A DNA stretch of 64,000 nt from Alkaliphilus oremlandii OhILAs (GTDB lineage: Bacteria; Bacillota; Clostridia; Peptostreptococcales; Natronincolaceae), in contig NC_009922.1 of assembly GCF_000018325.1 (NCBI RefSeq), positions 2,666,001 through 2,730,000 of the forward strand, read 5' to 3'. The notes beneath the pieces were generated by a model, which was not told where the DNA came from, searched no databases, and saw only the letters and a list, made by a program, of their open reading frames with translations. Every line of letters begins with the position of its first letter. Within the stretch, counting starts at the first letter, position 1. Of the stretch, positions 25,924-34,138 are shown one piece after another. The position numbers and the translations under genes were made by a program.

Positions 25924-26529
25924 TTATAATCTCATTTTCCCTTTGTGATTAAACTTTAGGAGCTGAGGTTTTGAATGACTTCTGCTGGATTGCATCATGC
26001 TCTGGCATAAGAATAAGATTCCCAAGGATATGAATAAATCGCCGATGCTAAATACCTGCTTTATAGGATACCACTCCGGCGTTGTGATTCTCTTTCCTAA
26101 ATATACGGTAAATGATACGGCCTCTGTAATATTCCTATAGTTAACCAATTCTCCAGCTTTAATGGATTGTAGCATATTGATGGAACCAATTTTTTGCAGT
26201 GCTTCTAAATCCATGGGCATACTTCCTCCATTTAAAACAATGGCAGCAAAGTTTAGAACTGCACCGATCACGATCAACCACACAGACTTTTTTCCTAAAT
26301 TCAAAAACAGCACAATAAACAACATGATGTACGAAATAATATATAGAATCATTTTATGCTTTATGGCTTGCTCATTTCCTACGGATATTAATATGGATGT
26401 ACCGAGCTGTATTAGTAAGGAAAAAGCCAATAAAAAGGAGGACTTAAATACGAATCGTCCCAGATTGTTTACCTTTCCGCCTCTGAGTTTCCCAATGATT
26501 ATCCCTAACACAAGACCTTCCAGTATCAT
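25924..26529 (-). CDS. DUF5317-like membrane protein
   Basis: 201 residues with five or six hydrophobic segments. The conserved-looking block VLNGGSMPMD around residues 100-110 and the final hydrophobic segment before a polar basic tail fit DUF5317 membrane proteins of clostridia, whose function is unknown. The ATG at 26529 is 8-9 bases after AGAGGGAG; a GTG three codons upstream overlaps that site. It is inserted between hpf and secA, which are adjacent in Bacillus. Confidence 0.65.
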   Translation of the reverse strand: MILEGLVLGIIIGKLRGGKVNNLGRFVFKSSFLLAFSLLIQLGTSILISVGNEQAIKHKMILYIISYIMLFIVLFLNLGKKSVWLIVIGAVLNFAAIVLNGGSMPMDLEALQKIGSINMLQSIKAGELVNYRNITEAVSFTVYLGKRITTPEWYPIKQVFSIGDLFISLGILFLCQSMMQSSRSHSKPQLLKFNHKGKMRL

Positions 26530-26636
26530 AAAATACACTCCCTCTTAAAAATTCCAATTAACTATATACAAGGTACAAGTTCTCCAAAATTTCTCCATTT
26601 CCTGCTGAATATTTTATATATTTTACAAACAAAGCA

Positions 26637-26666
26637 GAAATACGACGAAGGAGTCTTCCTTCGCCG
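26637..26666 (-). terminator. Candidate terminator after hpf
   Basis: A 10-bp stem with one mismatch (CGACGAAGGA at 26643-26652, TCCTTCGCCG at 26657-26666) and a TATTTCTGC tail on the minus strand. The stem is strong, the T-run weak. Confidence 0.6.
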
Positions 26667-26690
26667 CACCATGATCTATTTTATTTAATT

Positions 26691-27236
26691 TTACTCTAAA
26701 TCTAAATAAGGTTCGATTAAACCGTAATTGCCATCTTTCCGTTTGTAAACAACACCCACCTCATCGGTTTCACCATCTAAGAATACGTAGAAGTTATGTC
26801 CCAGAAGCTCCATCTGTAAGACTGCTTCCTCTGCATTCATCGGCTTTATAGAGAATCGCTTCGTTCTAACAATTTTAGATTCTGAAGCGTTGCCATTCTC
26901 TGGCTCATAAGCTGGAATATTTTCAAATCGAATCGTCTTATATTTGCTATTGCGGTTTTCTAATTTACTTTTTTGCTTTCTAAGCTGCCTTGTCAATTTA
27001 TCTACGGCATTGTCGATAGAGCTGTACATATCATCGGTCGCTTCCTCCACCCTTAAAATTGATCCGTTAATCGGGATGGTTACCTCTATGATTTGTCTGT
27101 TTTTCTGAACGGATAATGTAGCCTGTGCCTCCAATTCATTATAGAAAAACTTATCTAGTTTGCTTAGCTTAGATTCTACTGTGTCCCTTAATGCATCTGT
27201 AATATTCATATTTCTTCCACTAACGATTACTTTCAT
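26691..27236 (-). CDS. hpf: Ribosome hibernation promoting factor, long form
   Basis: Long HPF dimerises 70S ribosomes into inactive 100S particles in resting cells. The 181 residues carry an N-terminal RaiA/S30AE fold (MKVIVSGRNMNITDALRD ... VQKNRQIIEVTIPI, residues 1-100), a linker, and the C-terminal dimerisation domain (FSIKPMNAEEAVLQMELLGH-NFYVFLDGETDEVGVVYKRKDGNYGLIEP). The ATG at 27236 follows AAGGAG. A 10-bp hairpin sits in the leader. Upstream are a DnaA-box cluster and a noncoding RNA gene on the same strand. Confidence 0.96.
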   Translation of the reverse strand: MKVIVSGRNMNITDALRDTVESKLSKLDKFFYNELEAQATLSVQKNRQIIEVTIPINGSILRVEEATDDMYSSIDNAVDKLTRQLRKQKSKLENRNSKYKTIRFENIPAYEPENGNASESKIVRTKRFSIKPMNAEEAVLQMELLGHNFYVFLDGETDEVGVVYKRKDGNYGLIEPYLDLE

Positions 27237-27263
27237 AAATCCAGCTCCTTTCAATCTATAGAG

Positions 27264-27289
27264 TTTAAGCTGATGAGAGTCAGCTTAAA
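27264..27289 (-). promoter_or_regulatory. Hairpin in the hpf leader
   Basis: Perfect 10-bp stem TTTAAGCTGA (27264-27273) / TCAGCTTAAA (27280-27289) with a six-base loop, about 27 bases upstream of the hpf start codon. There is no T-run, so it is not a terminator. It recalls the published raiA-hairpin motif in position; identity is not confirmed. Confidence 0.5.
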
Positions 27290-27532
27290 ATTTAAGCACT
27301 CATTTGTTTACTTTTAAATTGAATCTTCTCTAATAATTATAATTACTGATTTGTATTATTTTACCCAAATATATTGTACTCAAACTAAAAATTCAGGAAT
27401 ATTTTTTAAAGATTCAGCATATAAATACATTATTTATTTCAATCGCATAATTATTATAATATATGACGGTTTATTTCATTGAATTCTTCATTTATTGAAT
27501 AGTTTTTTAACCCTGTGTATTAATTTTCACAC

Positions 27533-27629
27533 TGTGGATATGTCTATATAGTATATGTGGATAATGTGAGTAACTCTGTTGATAACTTATTTTTAAGGAT
27601 TGTAGCCTTGTGAATAATTTTGTTAATAA
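27533..27629. promoter_or_regulatory. DnaA-box cluster 2
   Basis: Five sites in one orientation: TGTGGATAA (27556-27564) and TGTGAATAA (27609-27617) match the consensus complement exactly. TGTGGATAT (27533-27541), TGTTGATAA (27577-27585) and TGTTAATAA (27621-27629) have one mismatch each. The spacing is roughly one site per 20-30 bases in AT-rich sequence between the ncRNA gene and hpf. No replication gene is nearby. Confidence 0.65.
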
Positions 27630-27789
27630 ACTGTGACAAATTATTTTTGTCGAATATTGCATGTATAATTGATGGAGATTTTAGATTGTTAGATTGAATG
27701 GTATCCTATTTATTTTTCTTTCTTTTTTGTGAATTTTTCAACATTTAGACAACTTGTTACATTTTTTTAACTGATATTGTAGAAAAACA

Positions 27790-27836
27790 TTTAAAAAAAG
27801 TAGATGCCCTAGTTACCTATGGAATCTACTTTTTTC
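27790..27836 (-). terminator. Terminator of the ncRNA gene
   Basis: On the minus strand AAAAAAGTAGAT and ATCTACTTTTTTT pair around a GC-containing inner stem (CC/GG) and a loop. It ends in a seven-T run about 40 bases past the folded RNA body. Confidence 0.85.
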
Positions 27837-28089
27837 GCTATAAATCAACATGCGTTGTTTTTCTTGTGTATAAGTTAAGTACATTAAAGCTGACCTGGTC
27901 TTTGCCCCCACACTCGCCTGCTGGAGATTTCGCTACGGGGTTGCCTCACTACTCACTCTCTCGACTTTTTGTCGGCAGGTCTTACTTCTAAGCCGCACCA
28001 TGCTCAATAGCTGTATTTTTTACTATCTTACGTGGGTCCCTTTGCCTGCGACTGGCATGGACTTTCAACCACAGACCTTTAAATGCACT
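27790..28089 (-). ncRNA. Free-standing structured noncoding RNA (candidate raiA-motif RNA)
   Basis: A complete transcription unit without an ORF on the minus strand: sigma-A promoter at 28096-28124, a body of about 200 bases much richer in GC than its surroundings (about 27880-28080), and a terminator at 27793-27836. The body folds: GTGG and GTCC near the 5' end pair with GGAC and CCAC around a TGCC/GGCA hairpin. AGGTCT at the 5' end can pair with AGACCT further on, CGAC/GTCG forms a small hairpin, and CCTGC/GCAGG and CCCC/GGGG close a distal domain. The position just upstream of hpf (raiA) and the size suggest the raiA-motif RNA. That identity is inference; existence as an RNA gene is better supported. 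Confidence 0.65.
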
Positions 28090-28095
28090 CATTAT

Positions 28096-28124
28096 ATTAT
28101 ATCGGATTTATTTCATTTTATCAA
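28096..28124 (-). promoter_or_regulatory. Sigma-A promoter of the ncRNA gene
   Basis: TTGATA (28119-28124), exactly 17 bases, TATAAT (28096-28101) on the minus strand. This is one mismatch from the ideal -35 and a perfect -10, the best sigma-A promoter I see in the window. It overlaps the last codons of the fliT-like gene. Confidence 0.85.
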
Positions 28125-28590
28125 TAAAAATCGAAAATCCTTCATTTTGCTTATTGGCACTATATCCTTTAGAAATTTTTTGTCCAAATTTCACCTTTTT
28201 CAGTTCATTTCTTATGGATTCCATATTCTTTTGGAATCTTTCCGTATTAGAATCATCCATCTGCTGGATCTTTTCCGTCAAATTGTGGATTTCTTTTACC
28301 TTTTCCTTCAGTATTCTCATTTTCTCTCTACTTTCAGAATCTAGGGCGCCTACATCGTTGATTGGAAATTCTGCCTTTATTACATCATATTTTTCTGCAA
28401 ATTCTTTATCTAATACATCTACGCGGTCCATAATACTCTGTTTTTGTTCGATAATATCATTCAGCGAATCCATTTCACCACTGCCTATGGTTTCACTTTG
28501 CTGCTGCGTTAAGGTCCATAGCTGATTAATTAAAAACAGTTTCCCTTCACTTAACTTAAATAAGTATTCGATTAACTCTACTCTGCCCAT
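28108..28590 (-). CDS. FliT/FlgN-type flagellar chaperone
   Basis: 160 residues, almost entirely helical with coiled-coil potential (LNDIIEQKQSIMDRVDVLDKE, LKEKVKEIHNLTEKIQQMDD) and no membrane segment. The position directly after fliS is that of fliT in Bacillus, where FliT/FlgN-type proteins escort the filament cap or hook-junction proteins to the export gate. Sequence similarity is too weak to choose between FliT and FlgN; FliT by position. It overlaps by its end the ncRNA promoter. The last gene of flaG-fliD-fliS-fliT-like. Confidence 0.7.
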   Translation of the reverse strand: MGRVELIEYLFKLSEGKLFLINQLWTLTQQQSETIGSGEMDSLNDIIEQKQSIMDRVDVLDKEFAEKYDVIKAEFPINDVGALDSESREKMRILKEKVKEIHNLTEKIQQMDDSNTERFQKNMESIRNELKKVKFGQKISKGYSANKQNEGFSIFIDKMK

Positions 28591-28598
28591 CTAATCAC

Positions 28599-28979
28599 CT
28601 ATTTTCCGCCTTTAGAAATTTTCATAGCTTCCTTCCATGTATCCCTTAGCTCCGTTATGATTTCAGCTGCTTCGTCCAGATATTGAATTTCTTTATAAAT
28701 ATTCCCATCCACCAATTTCTCCAATATATAGGTGTACATACTTCTCAAGTTTGTAGATATTGGATAATCCATGTTTAACGTAATATTTAACTCCTGAATG
28801 ATATCTTGAGCTCTTTTAATGGATTCATTTGCCTTTGGAATATCCTTTTCTTGTATATTAATTTTGGCCATACCGATAAACTTTAAAGCTCCATTATAAA
28901 GCATTAATGTAAGTTCTTGCGGACTTGCAGTCATAACACTGTTCTGCTTGTACTGACCATAGGGATTGTTCATTGCCAT
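28599..28979 (-). CDS. fliS: Flagellin export chaperone FliS
   Basis: 126 residues, family length. The N-terminus NNPYGQYKQNSVMTASPQELTLMLYNGALKFI is the FliS signature, followed by the four-helix bundle. FliS binds the C-terminal end of flagellin in the cytoplasm. The ATG at 28979 follows AGGAGG with nine-base spacing; in-frame upstream starts lie before it. It lies between fliD and the fliT-like gene and overlaps neither. A diverged paralogue is at 13410-13895. Confidence 0.96.
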   Translation of the reverse strand: MAMNNPYGQYKQNSVMTASPQELTLMLYNGALKFIGMAKINIQEKDIPKANESIKRAQDIIQELNITLNMDYPISTNLRSMYTYILEKLVDGNIYKEIQYLDEAAEIITELRDTWKEAMKISKGGK

Positions 28980-29051
28980 TTTGTATTTCCTCCTATATAA
29001 CAACTATTCAACTACAGTTATCATTATATCACAAAGTAAGCCATGGATATA

Positions 29052-31040
29052 CTACATTCCCATTTGTGCAGATAACCAAGAGCTTTGGCTATTCATCTTT
29101 TGCATTGCCTTCTCCATAGCAGTAAATTGATTCCAATAACGTGTTTCCTTAGAAACAAGTAGGCTCTCTTCTCTCGTAATACGAGAACCCACACTTGTAA
29201 GATCCTTATCTAAAAGACTGATAGAGCCACTGGTTACAAAGTCAATCAGCATATTAGACTGAACACTTCTATACAGACTAGCATTATCTCCAGTTCCAGA
29301 TCTTCGAACAATATCTTGCATACCAGTGATCATATCGTCAAATAGTCTTTCTACAAGACCTGAATTAGCACGTTTTTCAGCTACTAATTTACCATCTATC
29401 TTTCCATCAGGGCCCTTTACATTCGTACTTTCAGGTTTTTTAAATAGTAGATTGACAACACCATCTGGATTATCAATAATCGCTTGTCTTAATTTTGCTT
29501 CATCGATCTCCAATTTTCCACCACTTTGGTAGTTGCCTGTGGTAATACCGATCTGTGTAATATGACTAAAACCAGATAATTTAAAATCATTTTTATCTTC
29601 TCCAGTTTTCCATCCACCATGAACATTCTCATATAATCCACTTCTCATATTTTGAAGCATTCTCGTAATCGTTGCATCATTATTCAGAAGGCCACTCTTT
29701 GCCTTTGCTTCCCAAAGCTCTATTTCTTTATCCTTCATAGCTTCTCTTTCTTCTTGTATTAAAGGGGTGTATCCCTTATGGGTCTTTTCCTTTAATAAAC
29801 CATTTAAAACATCGATTAATGCATTGTATTCTTCTACAAAACCCTTTACCTTGTCCATTACGCCATCTACATTGGATTCTACGTTAATTGTGACTTTGTT
29901 GCCTGGTTGAATATTTTGCAGCTGAATATTGATTCCGTATAGGGTGAAGTTATTGCTGCTTTGTTTGATTATACCTACTTCGCCTATTCTATCCGCTTCA
30001 GTTAATTCTCCTGCATTAAACCAGAATTTTGCATCACTTCCAGCTTCATTTTTTGCAGCAGGTCCTGTAAATAAAGTAGAATCTAAAGTCCCAGTAAAAG
30101 CATCAAAGTTAATACTTTGGTCGCTACCTTGCGCTTTGCTGGTAATCATCAGCTTTCCTACTTTACTGTCGTAGGATGCTCTTAGACCTACATCGGAATC
30201 GTTGATTTGTTTAACAACATCACTAATAGTAGTACCCTTTGTCGTACCATTTTTTAATCCTAATTTACTTACTAATGCCGCTTTATCCTCAGCTGATAAA
30301 TCTTCCTTTTCAGCAGTAACATTAATTGTAATTGCTTTTTCTGGATTAGTAGAAGTAAACTTTAGTTTTCCATCCTCAGCTTCTACAATTATTTCCTGGC
30401 CACCTAAAGCATTTTCTATGTGTTCTAATAAAGCTTGTTGCGGATCTCCCTTTTGTGTGAAGTCTTCATCTATCTTAATTTTAGTTCCATTTATATCTAG
30501 GACTAAAGCATTGCCTTCTGCAAAGTTCAAATCACCTTGCAATTCACCGCCAATTACTTTAGCATTCTCTATTTTTACTTCTATTTTTTTAGCAGGATCA
30601 GTAGTGCCATTCTTTATTGTAAAAGAACCTGCTGACTTAAATGTTCCATCAGAGTTTAGATCCAGTTTTCCACTAGTAAACCTTGCAACCTCTGCAAGAG
30701 TTAAAACTTCTAGGGTATGCTGCCCCTCCATGGCATTCGCTGTAGCAGTCGCCTTAACTAGACTTTCATTGCTAGAACTTGCCTTTTTTACCCAATCAAA
30801 ACTATCTGTTCCTCTATTGATAATACTACCTGTGCTACTTGTACTAGTTAATCCAAAACCACTTCTCGCCTTTAAAATAAAATCTGCCAACACCTTATTT
30901 GTCGTATTCAGTGCTTCTTGCTTCCACTTTATGCTTTCCTGCTGTCTATAATATTTGTTGACCCTTACCTTTTCGGCATTCATTAATTCCTTTACCATTT
31001 TCTCCGTATCCATACCGGATGCAATACCGCCCAGTCTCAT
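29052..31040 (-). CDS. fliD: Flagellar filament cap protein FliD (HAP2)
   Basis: FliD caps the growing filament and guides flagellin folding. The 662-residue protein begins MRLGGIASGMDTEKMVKELM (the FliD N-terminal domain) and has a long variable central part. The FliD C-terminal domain carries YGINIQLQNIQPGNKVTI, FVEEYNALIDVLN, and a final coiled coil with RITREESLLVSKETRYWNQF. It is longer than Bacillus FliD because of extra central domains. Second gene in the sigma-D-driven flaG operon, 37 bases after flaG. Confidence 0.95.
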   Translation of the reverse strand: MRLGGIASGMDTEKMVKELMNAEKVRVNKYYRQQESIKWKQEALNTTNKVLADFILKARSGFGLTSTSSTGSIINRGTDSFDWVKKASSSNESLVKATATANAMEGQHTLEVLTLAEVARFTSGKLDLNSDGTFKSAGSFTIKNGTTDPAKKIEVKIENAKVIGGELQGDLNFAEGNALVLDINGTKIKIDEDFTQKGDPQQALLEHIENALGGQEIIVEAEDGKLKFTSTNPEKAITINVTAEKEDLSAEDKAALVSKLGLKNGTTKGTTISDVVKQINDSDVGLRASYDSKVGKLMITSKAQGSDQSINFDAFTGTLDSTLFTGPAAKNEAGSDAKFWFNAGELTEADRIGEVGIIKQSSNNFTLYGINIQLQNIQPGNKVTINVESNVDGVMDKVKGFVEEYNALIDVLNGLLKEKTHKGYTPLIQEEREAMKDKEIELWEAKAKSGLLNNDATITRMLQNMRSGLYENVHGGWKTGEDKNDFKLSGFSHITQIGITTGNYQSGGKLEIDEAKLRQAIIDNPDGVVNLLFKKPESTNVKGPDGKIDGKLVAEKRANSGLVERLFDDMITGMQDIVRRSGTGDNASLYRSVQSNMLIDFVTSGSISLLDKDLTSVGSRITREESLLVSKETRYWNQFTAMEKAMQKMNSQSSWLSAQMGM

Positions 31041-31077
31041 ATAACCACCTCGTTTTTTTCTTTTTCCTATTTTCTAT

Positions 31078-31437
31078 TTATACCCTTTGATCTACTAAGA
31101 TACCAGCTAGCTCCATCATATTAGAAACCATATCCAATATTTTTTCCGACGGAATTTCTCGAATGACCTCATCAGTTTTAGAGTCAATCACCTTAATCAT
31201 AACGGCATTAATTTTATCGTGCACAGAGATTTCAAAGCGTCGATCCATGGATTCAAAGCTTTTATTGGCTCTGTCCACGGCATGGATCAGCTGCTCCTTT
31301 GGTATAACCTTCTCTCCCGGTAAAATTTCGCCTACACCTTGTTCTCCTGTTCTAACAATCTTTTCTTGGCTTCCCTGCCCTTGTGTTTTTTGGCCTACTG
31401 GGTACAATGTACCGAGTTGTGCTCCTTCTAATCTCAT
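31078..31437 (-). CDS. flaG: FlaG family flagellar protein
   Basis: 119 residues. The C-terminal two-thirds match FlaG: FEISVHDKINAVMIKVIDSKTDEVIREIPSEKILDM. FlaG affects filament length and lies next to fliD in many species. The ATG follows GGAGGG. First gene after the sigma-D promoter at 31484-31510. Confidence 0.92.
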   Translation of the reverse strand: MRLEGAQLGTLYPVGQKTQGQGSQEKIVRTGEQGVGEILPGEKVIPKEQLIHAVDRANKSFESMDRRFEISVHDKINAVMIKVIDSKTDEVIREIPSEKILDMVSNMMELAGILVDQRV

Positions 31438-31483
31438 TTCGGCTCCCTCCTAAAAATAAAATAAAAAAAGATATATACATATA

Positions 31484-31510
31484 ATATCGGTAATTCTATA
31501 GAAAAGTTTA
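31484..31510 (-). promoter_or_regulatory. Sigma-D promoter of the flaG-fliD-fliS-fliT-like operon
   Basis: Minus-strand TAAA (31507-31510), 16-base spacer, CCGATAT (31484-31490), followed by TATATG in the start region. It lies about 50 bases before flaG. Confidence 0.75.
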
Positions 31511-31596
31511 GAAACAATATATATTTTTTATATTAAATGATACAATAAGACTAGTAGGAATCGGTATTAAAATAACGAAGGGTATGGGGTGATCCA

Positions 31597-32451
31597 ATGG
31601 CAGATTCAATAAAAGTACCTACAGAAATAGCACAACAGTATTTTTTGCTCAATGGCAATATTCTTCCAGCAAGTGATTTTAAACAGGAAGAGACAACAAT
31701 ATTTCCGTCCGTTTACGAAGTCATTCGAGTGATAGACGGAGTCCCGTTGTTCTTTGAAGAGCATTTAGAAAGATTGGTTAAATCCTTAGAAATACTAAAC
31801 TACACTTTACCTTGGGATGAAAGCTTTATAAAAGATCAACTATATCGGCTCATCGACTTAAATCAATGTTATAACTACAATATTAAAATTGTCATCAACG
31901 GGCTGGATACTGAAAACAAAAATTTATTTGTTTATTTTATTACCAGTAAGTATCCGCCTCAAGAGCAATATGAAAATGGCGTACATACCATCCTCTATGA
32001 GGCTGAAAGGGAAAATCCAAATGCAAAGGTCATTGCAAAATCTTTTCGAGATGCCGTAACAAAAAAAATGGCAGAATCAAATGCTTATGAAGCCATTTTA
32101 GTGAATCAAAAAGGAGAAATAACAGAAGGCAGTAAATCTAATATATTTCTAGTGAAGGACAATGTGTTCTACACATCACCTGCAAAGGATGTTCTCCTAG
32201 GGATTACACGGCACCGAGTAATTCAGCTATGCCTTCAATTGGGCTATGCAGTGAAGGAAGAAGCAGTACCAGCATCCTTCATCCAGGAAGCAGATGGCTT
32301 ATTTATAACGGGTACCTCCCCTAAGGTTTTACCCATTGCATCGGTTGACGACAGGGTTTATCACTCTAGCAGCAATTCTGCAATCTTGGATCTTCGAAGA
32401 GCATACGATGCTCTAATCCAGGAATACATAAAAAAATCATCTGTGGAGTAA
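31597..32451 (+). CDS. Class IV PLP-dependent aminotransferase
   Basis: 284 residues of the BCAT/D-amino-acid aminotransferase/aminodeoxychorismate-lyase fold type IV. Seen: GVPLFFEEHLERL near residue 48, ILVNQKGEITEGSKSNIFLVK, LLGITRHRVIQL and the phosphate-binding FITGTSPKVLPI. The likely PLP lysine is K148 in VIAKSF. The Asn-Tyr pair usual after that lysine is replaced here, so substrate choice (branched-chain, D-alanine or PabC) is open. It is a single plus-strand gene with its own terminator and diverges from flaG. Confidence 0.87.
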   Translation: MADSIKVPTEIAQQYFLLNGNILPASDFKQEETTIFPSVYEVIRVIDGVPLFFEEHLERLVKSLEILNYTLPWDESFIKDQLYRLIDLNQCYNYNIKIVINGLDTENKNLFVYFITSKYPPQEQYENGVHTILYEAERENPNAKVIAKSFRDAVTKKMAESNAYEAILVNQKGEITEGSKSNIFLVKDNVFYTSPAKDVLLGITRHRVIQLCLQLGYAVKEEAVPASFIQEADGLFITGTSPKVLPIASVDDRVYHSSSNSAILDLRRAYDALIQEYIKKSSVE

Positions 32452-32468
32452 TCCACGGATGATTTTTT
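32431..32468 (+). terminator. Terminator of the aminotransferase gene
   Basis: 12-bp stem ATCATCTGTGGA (32436-32447) / TCCACGGATGAT (32452-32463) with a GTAA loop that contains part of the gene's stop codon (32449-32451), followed by six T. Confidence 0.88.
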
Positions 32469-32501
32469 GCTTTCTTTATGTGTAGTTAAACCTTATAAGC
32501 T

Positions 32502-33695
32502 TTAAATAATTTCACTAAACCCTTTGCCTTCAGCTAGTTCCCTACTTAAGTCCACATTATTATTCACCAGCTTCTTCACCTTCGGTACCTTAGCCATATC
32601 ATTCATAACGATAGCACCACTTACCTTTCCATCGGTTAAAAATAGCTTGTAATGTGCATCCTTACTTTCATCCTTATCTTCTATCACACTGTGGAAGTCC
32701 TTCACATTACCAATTGAGAATACAGAAAGTTTATCCAGCATCAGCATCGTATTCAACTCTGGTATTGTGTACGTAGCATTTCCACCTGTCATATTTTCTC
32801 CAGCCACATTTCCTTCATCTGCAGAGATTCCCCACAGTCCTACAACCATGCCATTGAGCTCTGCTACGTCTCCAGCTGCATATATATTTTCAATATTCGT
32901 TCTCATAGAAGCATCTACTTTAATCCCTTTATCAAATTCTATATTGGTGTCCTTTACTAGGTCTAAAATAGGGCGTACACCAGCAGAAATCAGTACAGCA
33001 TCGGTGTTGAAGGTTCTTCCATCCTGTAGCTTTATAGCTTCTACTCTTTCACCGCCTGCAATTTCTTCTGTACCAGTTCCTAAGTATAAATTGATTCCAT
33101 TGGCCTCTAAAGTTGTACCAAACCTTTTAGATAAGCCTTCATCCAACTGTCTCGGTAATAGCTGTGGGAAAAATTCAACTACATTAACCTCTTTATTTAA
33201 CTTTTTAATAGCCCATGCTGCTTCTAGGCCTAAAAGACCGCCACCAAGCACAGTTATGCTCTTGACATTTTCAAAATATTTTCTAAGGTTATTTAAGTCT
33301 TCTATGGTTCTTAAAGCAAATACACCTTCTTTGTCATTTCCTTTAATCAGTGGAACGAAAGGTCTACTTCCATTGGCAAGCAATAGCTTGTGATAGGATA
33401 TTTTACTGCCATCGCTTAACTCCAACTCGTTCAAGTCTGTATTGATTTTACTTACAGACTTTCCTAAAATCAAATCAATATTCCGCTCTTTGTACCAATT
33501 TTCATCATGTACAAAGAAGTCCTTCTCTGTAAAATCCTTAGAAATGAAATGAGAAAGCTTTACCCTATAGTAAGTTAGATACTCCTCTGCAGAAATCATT
33601 AAAATTTTTCCATTTCCATCTTTTTTTCGTATGGTTTCTGCAGCAGATAACCCTGCAATCCCATTCCCTACAATAATATAATCCACTTGACCCAC
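32502..33695 (-). CDS. FAD-dependent NAD(P)H oxidoreductase (NirB N-terminal/rubredoxin-reductase type)
   Basis: A pyridine nucleotide-disulphide-type flavoprotein without the redox-active Cys pair. Seen: the FAD Rossmann motif DYIIVGNGIAGLSAAE at the N-terminus, the NAD(P)H motif VLGGGLLGLEAAWAIKK in the middle, and the FAD-ribityl motif NIYAAGDVAEL. The C-terminal domain resembles that of NAD(P)H-rubredoxin reductases and NirB-like proteins. I use the GTG at 33695 (397 aa, after GAGAGGAAGG); the longer TTG frame from 33785 starts inside the promoter region. The partner is unknown. Confidence 0.85.
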   Translation of the reverse strand: MGQVDYIIVGNGIAGLSAAETIRKKDGNGKILMISAEEYLTYYRVKLSHFISKDFTEKDFFVHDENWYKERNIDLILGKSVSKINTDLNELELSDGSKISYHKLLLANGSRPFVPLIKGNDKEGVFALRTIEDLNNLRKYFENVKSITVLGGGLLGLEAAWAIKKLNKEVNVVEFFPQLLPRQLDEGLSKRFGTTLEANGINLYLGTGTEEIAGGERVEAIKLQDGRTFNTDAVLISAGVRPILDLVKDTNIEFDKGIKVDASMRTNIENIYAAGDVAELNGMVVGLWGISADEGNVAGENMTGGNATYTIPELNTMLMLDKLSVFSIGNVKDFHSVIEDKDESKDAHYKLFLTDGKVSGAIVMNDMAKVPKVKKLVNNNVDLSRELAEGKGFSEII

Positions 33696-33793
33696 AATAT
33701 CCTTCCTCTCTTCTTCTAGTTTTAAGGCTAAATACCAAAGCAATCGATTGAATTGTTTCCTTGGATTTAAAATATATTCTAACAATTAAACAT

Positions 33794-33823
33794 ATTATAC
33801 CCTCACCAAAAATATTAAATCAA
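33794..33823 (-). promoter_or_regulatory. Sigma-A promoter of the oxidoreductase gene
   Basis: TTGATT (33818-33823), 18-base spacer, TATAAT (33794-33799) on the minus strand. Its position supports the GTG start at 33695, because the TTG start at 33785 would lie at the transcript's first bases. Confidence 0.7.
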
Positions 33824-33836
33824 AAGTTAAGGCATT

Positions 33837-33918
33837 ATTTTGAGCATTTGAAACTGTAAGCTCTATCTAAAGTTGGGTGCAACATAAAGTTTGTGACCCA
33901 GAGCGAACAAATTTTATT
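33837..33918 (+). repeat. Dispersed intergenic repeat, copy 2
   Basis: It shares with copies 1 and 3 the blocks TTTGAGCA-TTGAAAC, CATAAAGTTTGTGA and GCGA-CAAA-TTTATTT, with several substitutions. It reaches into the csrA stop codon region (33914-33916) and sits in front of the oxidoreductase promoter. Confidence 0.75.
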
Positions 33919-34138
33919 TCTTAAATAAAATCTTTAAATTTTCTAGGTTTAAATTCTGCTTACTTGCTGTGATATTTTCTTCCTCTATTTCCACATAAAT
34001 CTCCCGACGATATATTTCAAGTCCTCTTGGTGCATCAATTCCAATCTTCACCTTACCGTCTTCTATCCCAAGTACTTTGATTTCGATATCCTTGCCAATC
34101 ATGATGCTTTCATTCGCTTTACGAGATAGAACCAGCAT
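33914..34138 (-). CDS. csrA: Carbon storage regulator/translational repressor CsrA
   Basis: 74 residues, the family length in flagellated Firmicutes. It begins MLVLSRKANESIMIG and contains KVKIGIDAPRGLEIYRREIY, the RNA-binding face. CsrA binds GGA-loop hairpins; in Bacillus it represses hag translation and is sequestered by FliW. It begins at the fliW stop codon (one-base overlap), so the antagonist pair is co-translated. A matching GGA hairpin is present in the hag leader (58270-58281). Confidence 0.97.
   Translation of the reverse strand: MLVLSRKANESIMIGKDIEIKVLGIEDGKVKIGIDAPRGLEIYRREIYVEIEEENITASKQNLNLENLKILFKK

Noticed and set aside
27870..28090. Group I or group II intron or IS-associated RNA as explanation for the GC-rich folded region
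   Set aside because: No intron-encoded protein, no group I core elements or group II domain V seen, and an own promoter and terminator fit a free-standing RNA better. A HEARO-type element is not fully excluded.
28000..28344. Plus-strand ORF of 114 codons over the ncRNA and fliT-like gene
   Set aside because: It crosses the folded RNA body and a real minus-strand gene; product lacks any family features.
30202..30951. Plus-strand ORF of 249 codons within fliD
   Set aside because: Antisense shadow of fliD; low-complexity Ser/Phe/Leu-rich translation and no ribosome site.
32767..33393. Plus-strand ORF of 208 codons within the oxidoreductase gene
   Set aside because: Antisense shadow of a well-conserved flavoprotein; no ribosome site or family features.
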